DNA of 64,000 nucleotides from Cryptomeria japonica (lineage: Eukaryota > Streptophyta > Pinopsida > Cupressales > Cupressaceae): contig NC_081414.1 in NCBI RefSeq assembly GCF_030272615.1, positions 1,615,501 to 1,679,500 of the forward strand, given 5' to 3'. This document shows, in pieces, positions 33,168 to 45,640 of the stretch (its first letter is position 1; the number at the start of each line of letters is the position of its first letter). The position numbers were made by a program, and so were the translations under genes. The notes under the pieces are model-generated. The model did not search any database, had not been told where the DNA came from, and saw only the letters and a list, made by a program, of their open reading frames with translations.

Positions 33168-33181
33168 CCAAAAGGGGAGAT
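33168..33181 (+). other. Copia-1 polypurine tract
   Basis: GCCAAAAGGGGAGAT immediately precedes TGTTGGCATT of the 3' LTR. It is the usual plus-strand primer position. Confidence 0.9.
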
Positions 33182-34333
33182 TGTTGGCATTACATTAAGT
33201 TTGTTGGTATGATGATATCGAGAAGGTTGTTGGAGATTGATGATATAATTGATAAATGATGATTACTATCTTAATAATATTATTTTGTCATTGATGTCAA
33301 GCAATTGATTTTTTGATTCAGTATGATGTTACCATATCTTAAAGAGTATGTTTTGATAAGTATAAAGATGTCGGTAAGTGACACAGAAAGAATGTGAAAA
33401 TGAAGGGGAGTAATAATTTATTCAATGGGTAACTATTATTGAGTTAGACAGTGATGAGATTATGTTATTTTGATTGTTTTGATATCCTATATATGTGTAT
33501 TCAAAGACTGAATAAGAAGGAGAAAAGATTTCATGCAATAGAATGAGTAAAGGTTTGATACTATTCTATTTTACCGAGCAAGGAGCCAGTTGGTAAATTC
33601 AAAGGTTATCGGTGTCAGTTAAAGAAAGAAGAAGTTACCGAGCGTCGTCAGCAAGCAAAGCTACCGAGACAACAACCGAGATGAATACAGAATGTCTACC
33701 GAGTAAAGTTCAGAATTAACCGAGCGTCAACTGAGTAGTAACAAAATGCATTGGATGAATAAATACATTATTAAATGAAGGATGCCAATGAGCTTGAGAT
33801 TTATAGAAGATTGGAATGTCGTGCAAGAAGTTTGTTAAGGATCAATGATAATGAAAATTCAAGAGTTAGATCTACAACATAGATTGAACAGTTATGACCG
33901 AGCACAAGTACCAAGGAAGGAATACAAGTTTCAAGGCAAGATAAAATATTTTTCAGTTTGAAGGATTCAATGAACGTAGTCAAGTTTGAAGATCTGATGG
34001 CTAAGATTAATCATGGGAAATGTGATTAAGGAGATTAAGTGGTTAGGAATTGCTTATAAATAAGGAAAAATTGATGAACAAAGTATGCGGGCAAATAGAT
34101 GAACAGTGATGCTACAGAAGTGATTACAGAGTATAGAAGATTGAAGATCTGATTGAAGAACAGAGTGAGAAGCCCAACAAGGAGGAAGATAAGTCTTATG
34201 ACAAGATGATTTTGAGCACATAGAGTCTGCTATAACATTTCAGATGTGAAGTTGCTGATATATATTTTATTACTATTATTTATTTTTGTAAGTGACAGGA
34301 AATCTCTTAACCGAGTAGACCTAACAGTGTTAT
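33182..34333 (+). repeat. Copia-1 3' LTR, first part
   Basis: It matches 14,560-15,436 and then 27,822 onward. ACCGAG occurs at least eight times. A TATA-like TTATAAATAAGG lies at about 34,054. A solo LTR interrupts it at 34,334. Confidence 0.95.
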
Positions 34334-35496
34334 TGTTGGCATTTTTGATGTTTATGTTGTGATTGTCATTGATGGACACACACTTGCATTAAGATACCCT
34401 TTATATCTATGAGCTAGAGTTCAACCGGTATCTGTTCCAACCGGTATGTTGTATTCTAGTCTTTAGACTATTGGTGATTTTGCAGAATGTGTTTTCCGGT
34501 CTGAAGCGGCATGTCGACCCCAAGCGGTTCGTAGATATCATGCGGTACGAGAGAGCAAAGCGGCATAACACATTCTTACCAGTCTTCATTTTTGTCAAAC
34601 CGGCAACCGGTATTTTGTATGAACCGGTAATACTCTGTGATGAGTTACCAACCGACATTTTGTGATGAGTTACCAATCCACTGATTGTTTAACGGTGCCG
34701 ACACACTGACGGTGCTTTTTGTGTCATGTTACTGAGTATGTCTAGATTCATTGAACCTAGGAAATCGTAATGTAATCCTATTGGACTGACATGAAATCAG
34801 ATTCCTTTAAAAGGACATCATGTCTAGGGTTTTAGGTTGTTGCTGAAAGGGTTTATGTTGTGCTAGAGTTTAAGGTGGTTGATGAGTTGTTGTAAGAGTG
34901 ATCTTATCTGAGAAGATCAAGTTGTAACTGAGTGAGAGACAGAGAAGACTGAAGTAATGCTGAAATGCATTAACTGTGAGCTATACTGGATCTAACCAAG
35001 CAATCTGTGCGATTAGATAGATCAAACACTTGTTGATTACTCACATCTTTGACAAGTTTATAGCCCTTAACTGGGTAGGCCCAAAAGCCTTTTGTAAAAT
35101 ACTCTAACAAGGTGGTTCACCTCTGTGAATCTAAAATCCTCTAGCAAGGTAGTCTTTAATCGGACTTATCTCCTAACAGAGATTGAGATTCCTAATAGGA
35201 TTTGTTTTGGTGAAGAACATTGTAAGACCTTAACTGGTCTGGTTTCTATTCTACAGATAGTGACTTGTGAGTTCCATCTCACCATGGTTTTTTCCCATTT
35301 GGGTTTCCACGTCAAATATCTTGTGTTATGGTTGTATTGCTTTTGTGGGTGAATGCTTTATTTACATTTTGGTTTGCATGTGTGATAACCAGTTTGTCTG
35401 TTAAACTATTTTACCGGTTTATCTTCAGACTGTTTAAGTGTTTTAGATCAAAGATTTTTGGCATACTAATTCACCCCCCCCTCTTAGTATTCCTCA
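34334..35496 (+). repeat. Solo LTR of another copia element (1,163 bp)
   Basis: It starts TGTTGGCATT and ends TATTCCTCA, with CACCCCCCCC about 25 bp before the end. GTTAT flanks both sides (34,329-34,333 and 35,497-35,501). No interior is present, so it is the product of LTR-LTR recombination. It is rich in ACCGGT/GCGGY words, unlike the ACCGAG of Copia-1. Confidence 0.93.
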
Positions 35497-35501
35497 GTTA
35501 T

Positions 35502-35912
35502 TTGTAAATCCTCTAGTAAGGTAACATTCTAATTGAGTGTTTGAAATCATTTGACAAGGTCACTTCTAACAAAGTGCAAGATTCTATTAGATCTGAGGGA
35601 AATCCCTTGATCGGGTCACATCTAGCACTGTGTTTATGTAATCTTTAACGGGATTTGCTTTTAACTGAGCATACTCTAGAAGAGTATATTTTCTTCGTAG
35701 GTTCAAAATCCCACAATGGTTTTTTCCCTATTTGGGTTTCCACGTTAAATCTAGTGTTAAATGTGTTTTGATGTTTCAAGTTTATCAGTTTATGAGTTTG
35801 AATGATTTACAGTCATAGTTGCATATCAAGTAAGTTCTACCGAGGTTGAATCTGATGAAGAGTTTGTAGTGCGAGTTTATTTGATTCACCCCCCACTCTC
35901 ATTAAACTAACA
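35502..35912 (+). repeat. Copia-1 3' LTR, second part
   Basis: It resumes with TTGTAAATCCTCTAG and ends CATTAAACTAACA, followed by the CCACA duplication. A C run lies at 35,889-35,895. Confidence 0.95.
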
Positions 35913-35917
35913 CCACA

Positions 35918-37316
35918 CACCAATGAGACTTGGTGCAAGTTATAGGAACTAATTGAAATAGTTTAACTTCCCAAGGGATGTCCCATTGTTCTCTGTCTCA
36001 CAGGATCCCTCAAGTCAATATTTTTCTCTCAGATCACTGAGCAAAGTGACTTAGGAATGACAACTTCAAGAACGAGTGATGTTTAATTTATAAGAATGAA
36101 TGGATTCCTAAAATATGTATGATATTGAAACTATGATGATTAAGCTAGTATGGAGATGATACTATGATAAAGGATTAGTAAATTTATCCTAACATGATAT
36201 ACTAATCTAGCATGGATACTCTATGATATTAAAATGCTTCTAAATGTTATTATGATAATCTAACAGAGAGAGGCTAAATGCTTAGTAATTAAACTATAAG
36301 TTTGATGCATAAAGACTTGGATATATCTGAAAATGAACATGTGAGCTCTATTTATAGGGAAAATAGGGCAATGGAGGGTTGATATTGAATAATATCAACA
36401 AGGGCCAGGATTGAAAGTTAATCAATCCATGTTCACAATTCTCACCAATGAAATGGTGACAATTTTGTCAACAAGAGGTTGCTTGAGAGGAGATGAAAGA
36501 AGCATTAAATGCTTGGGAATACATGGAGGTTACCCTAGGAGGTAAGGGTTAAGGCTAAGTTAGGGTCATCCATTGGATAAAGCTTTTACCCAAGGGGTAA
36601 ACTCTTGTGCAAGGGTTAGAGGGATAACCAAGATTAAAGCCATGAATGCTTGATGAGACCCTTGGTTTAGCTTAGGGTTAAGCTAGAGAGAAAGTATCTA
36701 ACAATGTAATAAGGTTGAGTTAACCATTAATGGTTATGTAAGATCCTTAAATAGTTTGGAAGACTTTGGAGTCTTAACTTGCTGAGGACATAAAGCCTTT
36801 AATGGTTATTGAAGACTTTGGAGGCTTTGAGAAGTGACTTCTCTTTGCTTAGGAATGTGACAATAATTAGGAGATGAATTAGGATAAATTAGAATTGATT
36901 AAAAAAATCTAGAAGGGGTTTAGGAGGCAAGTGAGAGATGTAGGAAAATGCAAGTGGAGGAAAAATGATTTTAATTAAAATAAAATTACTTTATTTCAAC
37001 CAAATAGATGCAACTTGCATAAATACAAGTGGGAGATTTAAATAAATAAATTAGATTTATTTATTAGCAAGGATCAATTTAATTAAATGCAAATTTAATT
37101 AAAAAGGGAGAAATGTGAATCAATTAAATAAAGTGATTTATTTAATTAAAGGCTAGAAAAGGTTTAGGTGAACTTAATTAAATAAATTTAGTAATTCATT
37201 TAATCAAATAGATGAATGAAAAATTTAATTAAATAGAATTTAATTAATAAGGAGAATTGGGTTAAAATAAATATTAAATATTCATTTAGGAAAGTGGTCA
37301 GATTTATACGTCTATA
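35918..37316 (-). repeat. Gypsy-1 5' LTR, outer part
   Basis: AT-rich DNA continues the LTR from 14,559 after removal of Copia-1. On the minus strand it starts near 37,316 with TATAGACGTATAAATCTGACC. It has AT-rich AATTAAATAAAT runs like those in the Tat-3 LTR and a TATA box at 36,348-36,357. There is no partner LTR in the window, so the limits are approximate. Confidence 0.6.
36348..36357 (-). promoter_or_regulatory. TATA box of Gypsy-1 5' LTR
   Basis: CTATAAATAG followed by AGCTC on the minus strand is a good plant TATA match, about 960 bp from the LTR start. Confidence 0.5.
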
Positions 37317-38485
37317 GTCCTAATAGTCAAGGAGTTCACAAGTCAGTTGTAGAAGCATGCCACCGTCCAAAAGGGAATAAATGGTTGTCCTAACAATAAA
37401 AAAGAGTCTTAGATGACCAAAAGACATTTGAGTGGACCAATGGTTGGATCGTTTCATAAAATTCTCATAGTCAATTGGTGAAGGAGCACCTAATTGGCCT
37501 TCAAGCCTCTATGAGGCAAAATATGAAAGTTTTGTTTTTTGAAGTTTCAAATATGTAAATAAGGTCAAATATGACCATTTATGTTGTAGGTGTAGAAAAG
37601 GATAACCTAGACTACTACATGGAAAGGAAAGGATATAGGAAATAATGCATCCAACGAACATGCAATTGCAGAAGAGAGTGAGTAGAATGAAGAATTAAAG
37701 AAGGTAGAGGGATGCCTATGACAATTTCCTTCTTCAACAAGATTATGTGGTTCATTGTACAGTTCTTGGTCCTCAACATATTTATCAATTGCTCATTATG
37801 ATCTATCCATGCAATTAAGTGTATCACCTCACTCCAACTGTTTTCCTCCTTAAGTATTTTTTTAGACGCCATGATGAGGGCAGTTCTGTTGATGCCATTT
37901 AGCATCTGCACTCAACATATTTTGGTGGGAGGGAGAGAAAGAGGGAGGGAGGAAGAGTTAGTTGGAGAGGAAAAATAATTTATGTTGAACATCTAATGAT
38001 TGAACATATATCTCAAAAGAATGTGTGACCACTAGCTACATTAAGATGAAAAAGAAGAATTAAATGGTTTTGGTTCAATTTGCAATTTTTCTATGTTTAA
38101 GTATTTTAATTTGGTATATTATACTAAAACATTATTTCATAACTAACATTTCAACTTCTATATAACTAGTTCTAAGAAGACTTCCGTACTTGATGCAGAC
38201 AATTGATAAAAGAGGGCACAACAACAGATGCAAACAACACAAAATTTGCAAGTAAGCAGTAATGAAAGCTTTAATTATAACAAAAGTTCAATAATGGTTT
38301 ATATTTTATTCTCTTTTATGTCATTAACTAAAATATGTACATGTTGTTTTCATAGGATTTTATGCATCCTCATCAACCTGGTGGCCATGATTAGGATATT
38401 ATAGATAGTTCAAGTGATTACCATGTTCCATACATTAAAACTACTCCTTATTTGGACTTGTGAACTTGCTTTTTTAATGCGAGTA
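37317..38485. other. Eroded sequence, no confirmed gene
   Basis: An AT-rich stretch between Gypsy-1 and a solo LTR. The only suggestive item is a 98-codon minus-strand ORF (37,615-37,911) with NRTALIMASKK and SWSEVIHLIAWIDHNEQL, which vaguely resembles an ankyrin-repeat segment. The similarity is too weak to call. A GGGAGGGA-rich run lies at 37,925-37,970. Confidence 0.4.
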
Positions 38486-38490
38486 TTATT

Positions 38491-39860
38491 TGATGGTATG
38501 ATGAATCAATAAGGACCTAGACAACTAATGAGAGGGGGGGGGATGAATCAATAGAAACAAAATTGACTTAACTTTCACCAAACTCAAAAATAATCTCTCA
38601 AGTCAATCTCTAAATAAACTGGTTCAAACATTGAACTATTAATTGTAATAGCACTGTCAAGTATACCGATTGATTGCCATAACAGAATAACAATATAACA
38701 ACTTTGAAATTCTCAAACCATTTAAACAAAACATCAAAATACTTTACTAACAATAGTAAAAGCACATTTCAGATAACTGTCAGTCACTTTATCAAATCTA
38801 AGTGGATTTAATAGTTAAGAAAATTAATCATAGCAAACATAGCCACAAAAAACTTTCACCACTTGACACAAATTTTTTTGACGTGGAAACCCAAATGGGA
38901 AAAAAACAATGGTGGGGATGAATACCCACAAGTATTCTGAACTCTTCTGAAGTTCACCCTGTTAGGAGACAAGCTTGTTAAGGCTTTTACAAAAAGTCTT
39001 GTTAGGAACAGATCCTATTAGGGACCACCCGGTTAAGGGATTGACTATAATGCCCTGTAAGAAGAAATACCCTGTTAGGAGTAACCTCGGTAGAGGATTT
39101 GAAATCCAAGATAATGGATCACTTGGTTAGAGGATTTAGATAGCACTAAGCCTATTAAAGCTTACCCGGCTAAAAGATTTGACTGTTGTAATTGTTAGAG
39201 AACAACATGGGTTTGCTGATTTGGTAAATAGAACTACTCTTCTTGATCAGATCCTTTTCATGCTCCTATCTACCTTCACATAAAATTTCCAACACTATAA
39301 CAAAACAACTCATCGATCTTATAAGCAAAAAAATAGGTCAGTAACACATCACAAACCTAAGATCTCATAGAGATTACAAACAAATCAGTTCAAGTATGAC
39401 CTTTAGATTACATAGAAATCATTACACACTGTTCAAGACAACCTCGACCGCTCCTTGATCACCACTCCTTGATCATCGCTCCATTGATTCCAGAACTCAT
39501 CACGTGGTTTCCTCTTCATGTAATGTACTCACTCATTCCCAAGATAAAACCGTTATCTCTACGCACCAAAAACCATTTGAAACTCTTCACATACAACATG
39601 CATTCGTGGCATAATCATTACTATTCATCATTTGATAATAAACCAATACCACCGATTCACCAAGCTCCATCAGTTAGGGTTTGGCACATCAATAGGTAGG
39701 GTTATCAGTTGATCTCACTATTTCTTAAGTAATATCGATTTCCTTCACTAGCTCACCTACCGGTTGCAAAACAACATCATAATAACATTATTACCAGTTA
39801 CAATTGACATCAATGACAACACAATAGTTCATCAATGCAATCTTCATGCAAATACCAACA
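38491..39860 (-). repeat. Solo LTR of a copia element (1,370 bp)
   Basis: On the minus strand it starts TGTTGGTATTTGC and ends CATACCATCA. TTATT flanks both sides (38,486-38,490 and 39,861-39,865). A run of 9 G at 38,534-38,542 with GATGAATCA corresponds to the C run near the end of the other copia LTRs. ORFs inside have no counterpart. Confidence 0.9.
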
Positions 39861-40915
39861 TTATTGATCATATATTTATTATGCAGTTGATGCAGAGGGA
39901 TCTAGTTGATACTCTTCATGACTGATCATTCATACCTTAGGGAAAAAAACTCCCTTACACATCCCTTCACTTGTTCTTAACAAACCCCCAACACATCCTT
40001 TTTCTAGATCCTTGACTTTGAACAACCTCTCACTTCATCACTTATAATTTTTGAGAGCTTCATACTACGATTTGTTATTCACTATTAACGCACCTCTCAC
40101 TATATGATACTCTCTCCTTTTAAAGCTCGTCACATTCTACTTGAGCTCAACTTCTAACAAGACAAGTTACATGTTCAAGCAACTCGATGTTAGCCTTAAA
40201 ATTGTTAAAAATACCAAGTATTTCAACCGTCATACCTTAACATATACTTACCCCTATCCTCCAAGAGTGTTCTTTCACTGTCCTCATCTCATTAATGTCT
40301 GCACCAACTGCCCAAGTACCCAAAATTGGTGTTTTCAAAACCTCTTCAAATTGGTCTTTTCAAAACCTCTAGTGGCATATTTTGTTCCTCATCACTCTTT
40401 TCAAAACCTCTAGTGGCATCTAAACCTTGTGCCTTACATCTTCCAGTTCTTCCTACTATACCTCATCCTACTTTATACAGAAAAGGGAAACATTCTTCTA
40501 ATACAAGTTGCTCACATGTAACTTCTATGTCTGAACCCCCAAGGGTTCCTCTTGTTCCTCCACTTGTCCCAAAATTAGATTGAGGAAAGGCACCCAAGGA
40601 TGAAACCAAAGCTCTTGATCCCATATAATCCCCTCTTCCACCTATGGAGTTTGTTCTTTTGTCAATTTTGTATGTGAAGAAAACTTTATTTATAGAGCAA
40701 AGTACTTCGACGTATTATTATACATTTGTTCTTGGACCTCACCATTGCAAGAACCATCTTGCATGCAAGCATAACCATTGTTAGTGTGCATTGGTCCATG
40801 AATGAGACACTTCATAAAATATTGATGAATGAGCCTCCTCTTTTTGTACAACCTTTTGAGTCAATTGTACTCGAGTCTTTATTTGATGATGTTTAGGTAG
40901 CTTTATCCTTTCCTC

Positions 40916-40989
40916 TTACTACAATTAAGGCACCTAATATTGCCTTAGCCATTTACTACAATTAAGGCACCTAATATTGCCTTAGCCAT
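40916..40989. repeat. 37-bp perfect tandem duplication
   Basis: TTACTACAATTAAGGCACCT to CTTAGCCAT occurs twice head to tail (40,916-40,952 and 40,953-40,989) with no difference, so it is recent compared with its decayed surroundings. Confidence 0.95.
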
Positions 40990-41644
40990 TCTTTTGATAG
41001 ATAATCAACCTCTCTCCCCTTATAATCAAGATTGGAAGGATGAGGACATGTTGGATATAATTGACTAGAGCAGTATGCTTCTTATCTTTATATTGTTAGA
41101 TTTTGTATGATTTTTTGTGTTCCCCCATACTTGCATGTTTGTGTTTGTGCTCTCCTTTGGAGAACCCATGATACCCATGTAGGTACTTGTATATAGGGGA
41201 GAAAATTTGTCAACTTTGTTTCAATTCCTCTATTTGTGTCATCATTTAACTATTTATAAATTGATTTATTTTTTCTTTCGAGGAAAATGCAAAACATTGG
41301 GGTGTTTGGGCATTGAGATAGTTTCTTCGCCCATTTTGCTTTCCTTGATTTGACCAATTGCCACTCATTTGGGTTCTTTGATGAATTGTTATTTTGTTGC
41401 TAGGATTGCCAACATTTATCCACCCATTGACCGTTCGTGAAAACCCATTGAGGCATGTGATTCTTTGCATTTTGCCGAAGATTATCCTACCCACCATTGA
41501 ACCTACAAAGACACATTTTCACAGCTCTACCCAAATTCGCTCGCAACATTTTTTATTTATAGTCATAAAAGTTTATTCAGATCTACCCTAGCTCTTAGTC
41601 TTGTGTAAAGGAAAATTTATCTAATACTAATTATTTAACACAAC

Positions 41645-41960
41645 AGATACTAAGAAGGGTGGGGGGGGGGGGGGTGGGGTGAATCAATATCTTAAATCTT
41701 AAACCTTTTTTAACATATTATGTTTAAACCTTTACCTCATAACTAAGCATATTTGCATTAATTTAAAGCTAAAAGAATAGAGAAAACAACACAATTGCAC
41801 AAGATAACACCAGAGTTACATGTAAAACCCAACAAGAGAAATATTGTGATGATAAAGCTACTTGAACTACTATCCAAATCTAGCCTCATAGTAATTTAAA
41901 TAGTTTTATAGGTTTTTTCTAAGGGCTACAACCCAAGGAAACACCAGATTCCTGAAATAT
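41645..41960 (-). repeat. Degenerate copia LTR remnant (end region)
   Basis: CAGATACTAAGAAGGGTGGG followed by a long G run and GTGAATCAATATCTTAAA matches, by arrangement, the end of the other minus-strand copia LTRs (38,530 and 44,110). The distal limit and duplication cannot be read. Confidence 0.5.
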
Positions 41961-44091
41961 AAAAACTTTTTTTTAGGCCATCAACATAAGTAAGGAACAA
42001 TACCCTAAAGAATAATTCATGAATAATTGAATTTCTATAATTAATGACTTTACTCCTCTAATCATTAGATAATTATTTTTGGTTTTGCACCATTAACTAC
42101 TTCTAGCTCACCACCTTCAACATTTGCACATTCTTTGCACACTCTTCTTTATTTTCTCTAACAATTTTGATATTCTATATATGTACTTATCCACCGTAAT
42201 CTTCAAAATTTCAATTAGGTTGGCTCAAAGATGATATGCATATGAGACATGAAATTATTTCATTGGATGGCCACAATAAATAATCTTTGCAAGTGTCAAA
42301 AATATCAAATATAGTTCACCAGTAGATAATGTGTTTTGGTTCAAAAATCCAGATAGGCCCAAACATATCTTGATGTAAATTCCCAAAGTAGTGTGGACAC
42401 AAGGAACAAAAGCACATATATGAAAAACAATGGCCAGTTAGCCCATCACTCGTTAGTCACCCTGAGAGACAAGCTTGAGTTATTTATGGTATTGAAAGGA
42501 GATGAATATCACTATGTAGATCAAGATATATACACTTTCACCCTTTTCTAATAAAATTTGCATACATCTCTTTTAATATTTGATTGATAAATGTTGGTAG
42601 AAGTCCATGATTACTTGTACAGGTCAATAGAAAGCATACCAATCAAACTATGTCACTTGGGCACTATGAAAAACTAAACTTGTAGTAAAACACACCATAT
42701 TGATCTTGGATAGAAAATATATTAGACATTCATTAAAATATCATCAAGACAACATGACCAGGCCAAATAGTATAGTGGAATATAGAGCATTTTAACAAGT
42801 ATTTTGATACCTTTTTCTCTGCCTTGGCATAGTCCAATACATAATAAAATCTAACATGGTTTGCAAAAGAAGTTGTGGCCTAAATTCTAGAAATAACATC
42901 TCAATAGTACAACAAAATTAACTTGTAAACCCCAAGATGATACCTTGCTAAGTGGGGAAGTGAGGACCAGGATATTACGTCTCAGCCTTAGTATATAGTT
43001 TGTTAATGCCTTAGTCAAATTTCTCATGACTTACCACTATGGGTGGTGTCCCAAATTGATAGGATATCACTACCGATCACTTCTTACATGTGTACTTATT
43101 GTTGTATCTTACTTAGACATTCAATTTGATTATCTTTGATATATATCTCATACAAGCACTAATTCATTAGGTATACACATTATGGATATGGACTTCAAAA
43201 GATATGGTACAACTCTATGTAGTGAATACTTACTTCCTATTATTTGGATGACTGCAATGCTAATATTTGTCTTCAACATATTTCCAAGGTTGAACTCTAC
43301 CATAATGATGCTATACGTGCACTAGACTCTTCTTTAGCATGTCAATGTTTATGTATAAAAAGCTCCCTTCTTTATTTAGGTGTATGTTTGATTTACATCA
43401 TGATTTGACATCAATAACAACATATTACTCTCTATCGGAAATACATATTCTATCTATTGAATCTTGTATTATTCGGTTATGCTTATAATAGAGAAAAACA
43501 TAAAGAAGAATTGATTTTCCTCTTACTGTAATTCAAAAGAAAATTAATGCTACAATTTCAACCACTAGGAGATTAACTGTGAGGCTCATATTTTTTTTTC
43601 TCCTTTTTATATATGTTTATTTTTTATTTTTTTATAGACAATTTTCTTCTTCATAGACTTAACACACTACACATTTTATTGTTTCATAATTTGGTGTGCT
43701 CTTATACATGTAAGACTATCATGAGGGTGAAAAAGGATATATACAATCCTTTAAGGATAAATGATGCCATGTTTTTTAATATTTATGAGAAAGACATGAA
43801 ATAGATTGGATGCAAAGACTCATAAGCTTACCAGAAAAGTGGTTCTCATACATTACAAATCTTATTGGTTTCTAGTTTTGAACCCTTTTATTAGCTCTTG
43901 TATACTGTCCCATTCATAGGTGTGAAGTCTCGAGTCCCTTGTATTACATCTTCTTCATGTCATCCTCTTCTACTTTTTTATGACATCTCCTTTTCTCCTT
44001 ACCATATATGTGAATTCACAAGAAAGTAATGCAAGAGTAGACCCCAACGTGACCTATGTGTAGATTCTACATGGCCTAGATAGGAAGTTAT

Positions 44092-44880
44092 TGTTAGGAT
44101 TCCCAAATATATTGAGAGGGGGGGGTGAATCAGTATCTAATCGGTTATATAATTTACTTGATTTAAAACATGTAAAGCATATCAATACTATGTACCGGTA
44201 AACTAGAAATAATGCAATAAACAAGAATAACAACATCCACATGAAAAGCACACCATAACATAGTAGTTTAATGAGGAAACCCATTGTGGGAAAAACCTCG
44301 GTGGGATTTGTGACCCACAATATTCACTTACTGGCCAATAAGGGAATATTACTATTTTACAAGAGGGGCTTGCACATGCAGGAAGGCCAAGTGCCTAGAG
44401 CTCACTGCTCAATTACAAAGGAAGTCACACTGACTTACAAAAATGGATTATACAATTCCAATGTCTTGTACTGCTTCAAATTAGCATCTGCTATGTCAGA
44501 TCCAGTACCGGTTTTAGCTCCGCTTCATACATAAACCCTTAACCTATAATTCACATGTTAGGTCTGCATAATTTTCACCTATCCTATTATTATTAAATGT
44601 TCTACAATGATCTCATATATATATGAGTCATGTCACAACTCACCAGGTCGGCTTACAATGATTTAATAATTAATTACAAAATATATTATAAACAAAATTC
44701 CTGTCGACCTGGGTGCCGGTATCCTTCCTTTTATTGTCGGTCACCTGTGTGTTGGTGTAGAGTCTGTCATTGCTGGTGTCGGTAAATTGTCTTGCTGATA
44801 TCATATGATTGCAAGGTTTCCATCAATGACAAAACCTTCAATCACTTACAATTTCTCATTGGAGTGTGCATTTGCCAACA
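44092..44880 (-). repeat. Copia-2 3' LTR (789 bp)
   Basis: On the minus strand it starts TGTTGGCAAATGCACAC and ends GGGAATCCTAACA. A G run with GTGAATCAG (44,117-44,132) matches the conserved copia LTR end motif. The small ORFs inside are chance. Confidence 0.88.
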
Positions 44881-45067
44881 ATCTCCCCCTTTGGCATTGA
44901 TGGCAACACTCATGAGAAAAATCAAAATCCAAAACTGATATCCCCAAAATTATTTTACCAAAATTGTGTTACAAAAAAGTATGAGCTCGCCCTGAGGTGA
45001 TGGTGTCATCTGCTGATCATTTTTCTCATTGCCTCTACTCCCCCTTTGACATCAATGACAAAGGTTG

Positions 45068-45640
45068 TCATTCGCTGTCAAAGGAGTCCTTCTGGGATTC
45101 TTGCAACTGGTGAGTTACAATCTGAAAAATATCTGTCAAAATTAGATTTATGTCATTGTTGAATGTTTTACTATCTTTGATAGCCTCTTTGGTTCTCTGC
45201 ACTGTACTGGTGAGTATGTGCATTTGCTCTTCTGGTGTCTTTAGTCTGGGAACTAGAGCCTCAGATATTTCTTTTCTCAAAGAAATAAGATAATCAAGTC
45301 TTGGACCAAGTTTGCATTTTAAGTACTTTGCTTTGTCTTTTATTCTTTGTTTTTCATTTTCCAATTTTCTTATTTTCTCTTCCTGATCTGCAATTTTCTT
45401 CTCTATTTCCAAAAATGAGTCTGATGTTCCAATCAAATTATCAGCAGTATTATTAATCTTATCTTGTTCTTTTCTTATTTGTTTGTCAAGATCCTCTGTT
45501 AATACATTCGTCTTACGGGTGTCTCTGTACAATTTCTTGAAGTAAAAAATGATTTCACTCAGTTCCAATAAAATAGTATCCATTTCCTCTTTGTTCTTAT
45601 TCAAAATTTCCATAAATAATTTCTCTTTCTCTTTTATCAT
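45068..45640 (-). CDS. Copia-2 coiled-coil ORF between pol and 3' LTR (partial)
   Basis: A 190-codon open frame ends 171 bp upstream of the polypurine tract. The sequence is rich in Lys/Glu, with heptads (IADQEEKIRKLENEKQRIKD) predicting a long coiled coil. There is no membrane segment or signal peptide. The frame is open upstream to the LINE junction (TLDKNEDTFKER), so the ATG at 45,640 is probably internal and the N-terminus is lost. An extra ORF in this place is known in some copia lineages, such as Sireviruses with an env-like ORF. I cannot assign this one to that family, and a structural or spacer role is only a guess. Confidence 0.6.
   Translation of the reverse strand: MIKEKEKLFMEILNKNKEEMDTILLELSEIIFYFKKLYRDTRKTNVLTEDLDKQIRKEQDKINNTADNLIGTSDSFLEIEKKIADQEEKIRKLENEKQRIKDKAKYLKCKLGPRLDYLISLRKEISEALVPRLKTPEEQMHILTSTVQRTKEAIKDSKTFNNDINLILTDIFQIVTHQLQESQKDSFDSE

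Larger units (their letters stand above)
14560..35912 (+). mobile_element. Copia-1: complete Ty1/copia element with nested insertions
   Basis: The LTRs begin TGTTG and end CTAACA at 28,503 and 35,912. The flanks carry a perfect 5-bp duplication, CCACA (14,555-14,559 and 35,913-35,917). Without their insertions the two LTRs are 1,559 and 1,563 bp. A tRNA-Met primer-binding site (28,506-28,517), gag, protease, integrase, RT and RNase H in the copia order, and a polypurine tract (33,168-33,181) complete it. All of pol is in one frame with about six nonsense codons, so it is decayed but structurally whole. Tat-NA sits in the 5' LTR and a solo LTR in the 3' LTR. The element itself interrupts the Gypsy-1 5' LTR. 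Confidence 0.95.
1..37316 (-). mobile_element. Gypsy-1: old Tat-type Ty3/gypsy retrotransposon, interrupted and cut by the window edge
   Basis: On the minus strand the order is 5' LTR (37,316 to 35,918, then 14,559 to 14,383), primer-binding site, leader, gag, protease, a long linker, reverse transcriptase, gypsy RNase H, a second RNase H and integrase, which runs off position 1. The second RNase H after the normal one is the hallmark of the Tat/Ogre clade. The 3' LTR lies outside the window, so no target duplication can be read. LARD-A (3,526-9,329) and Copia-1 (14,560-35,912) are inserted in it. Every coding part has stops and frameshifts. It is homologous domain by domain to Tat-3 (47,621-63,288) but clearly a different family. 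The right end near 37,316 is inferred from a TATAGACG-like terminus and is less sure than the other element ends. Confidence 0.85.
39866..44086. other. Eroded repeat-derived sequence without a recognisable gene
   Basis: 4.2 kb of AT-rich DNA. It holds a 37-bp tandem duplication (40,916-40,989), repeated CTTTTCAAAACCTCT words near 40,335-40,420, and an old copia LTR end near 41,645. No open frame longer than about 90 codons has a recognisable motif. Confidence 0.5.

Noticed and set aside
37615-37911. Ankyrin-repeat gene fragment
   Set aside because: Only a short, imprecise resemblance; no second repeat and no flanking exon, so it is mentioned only within the intergenic entry.
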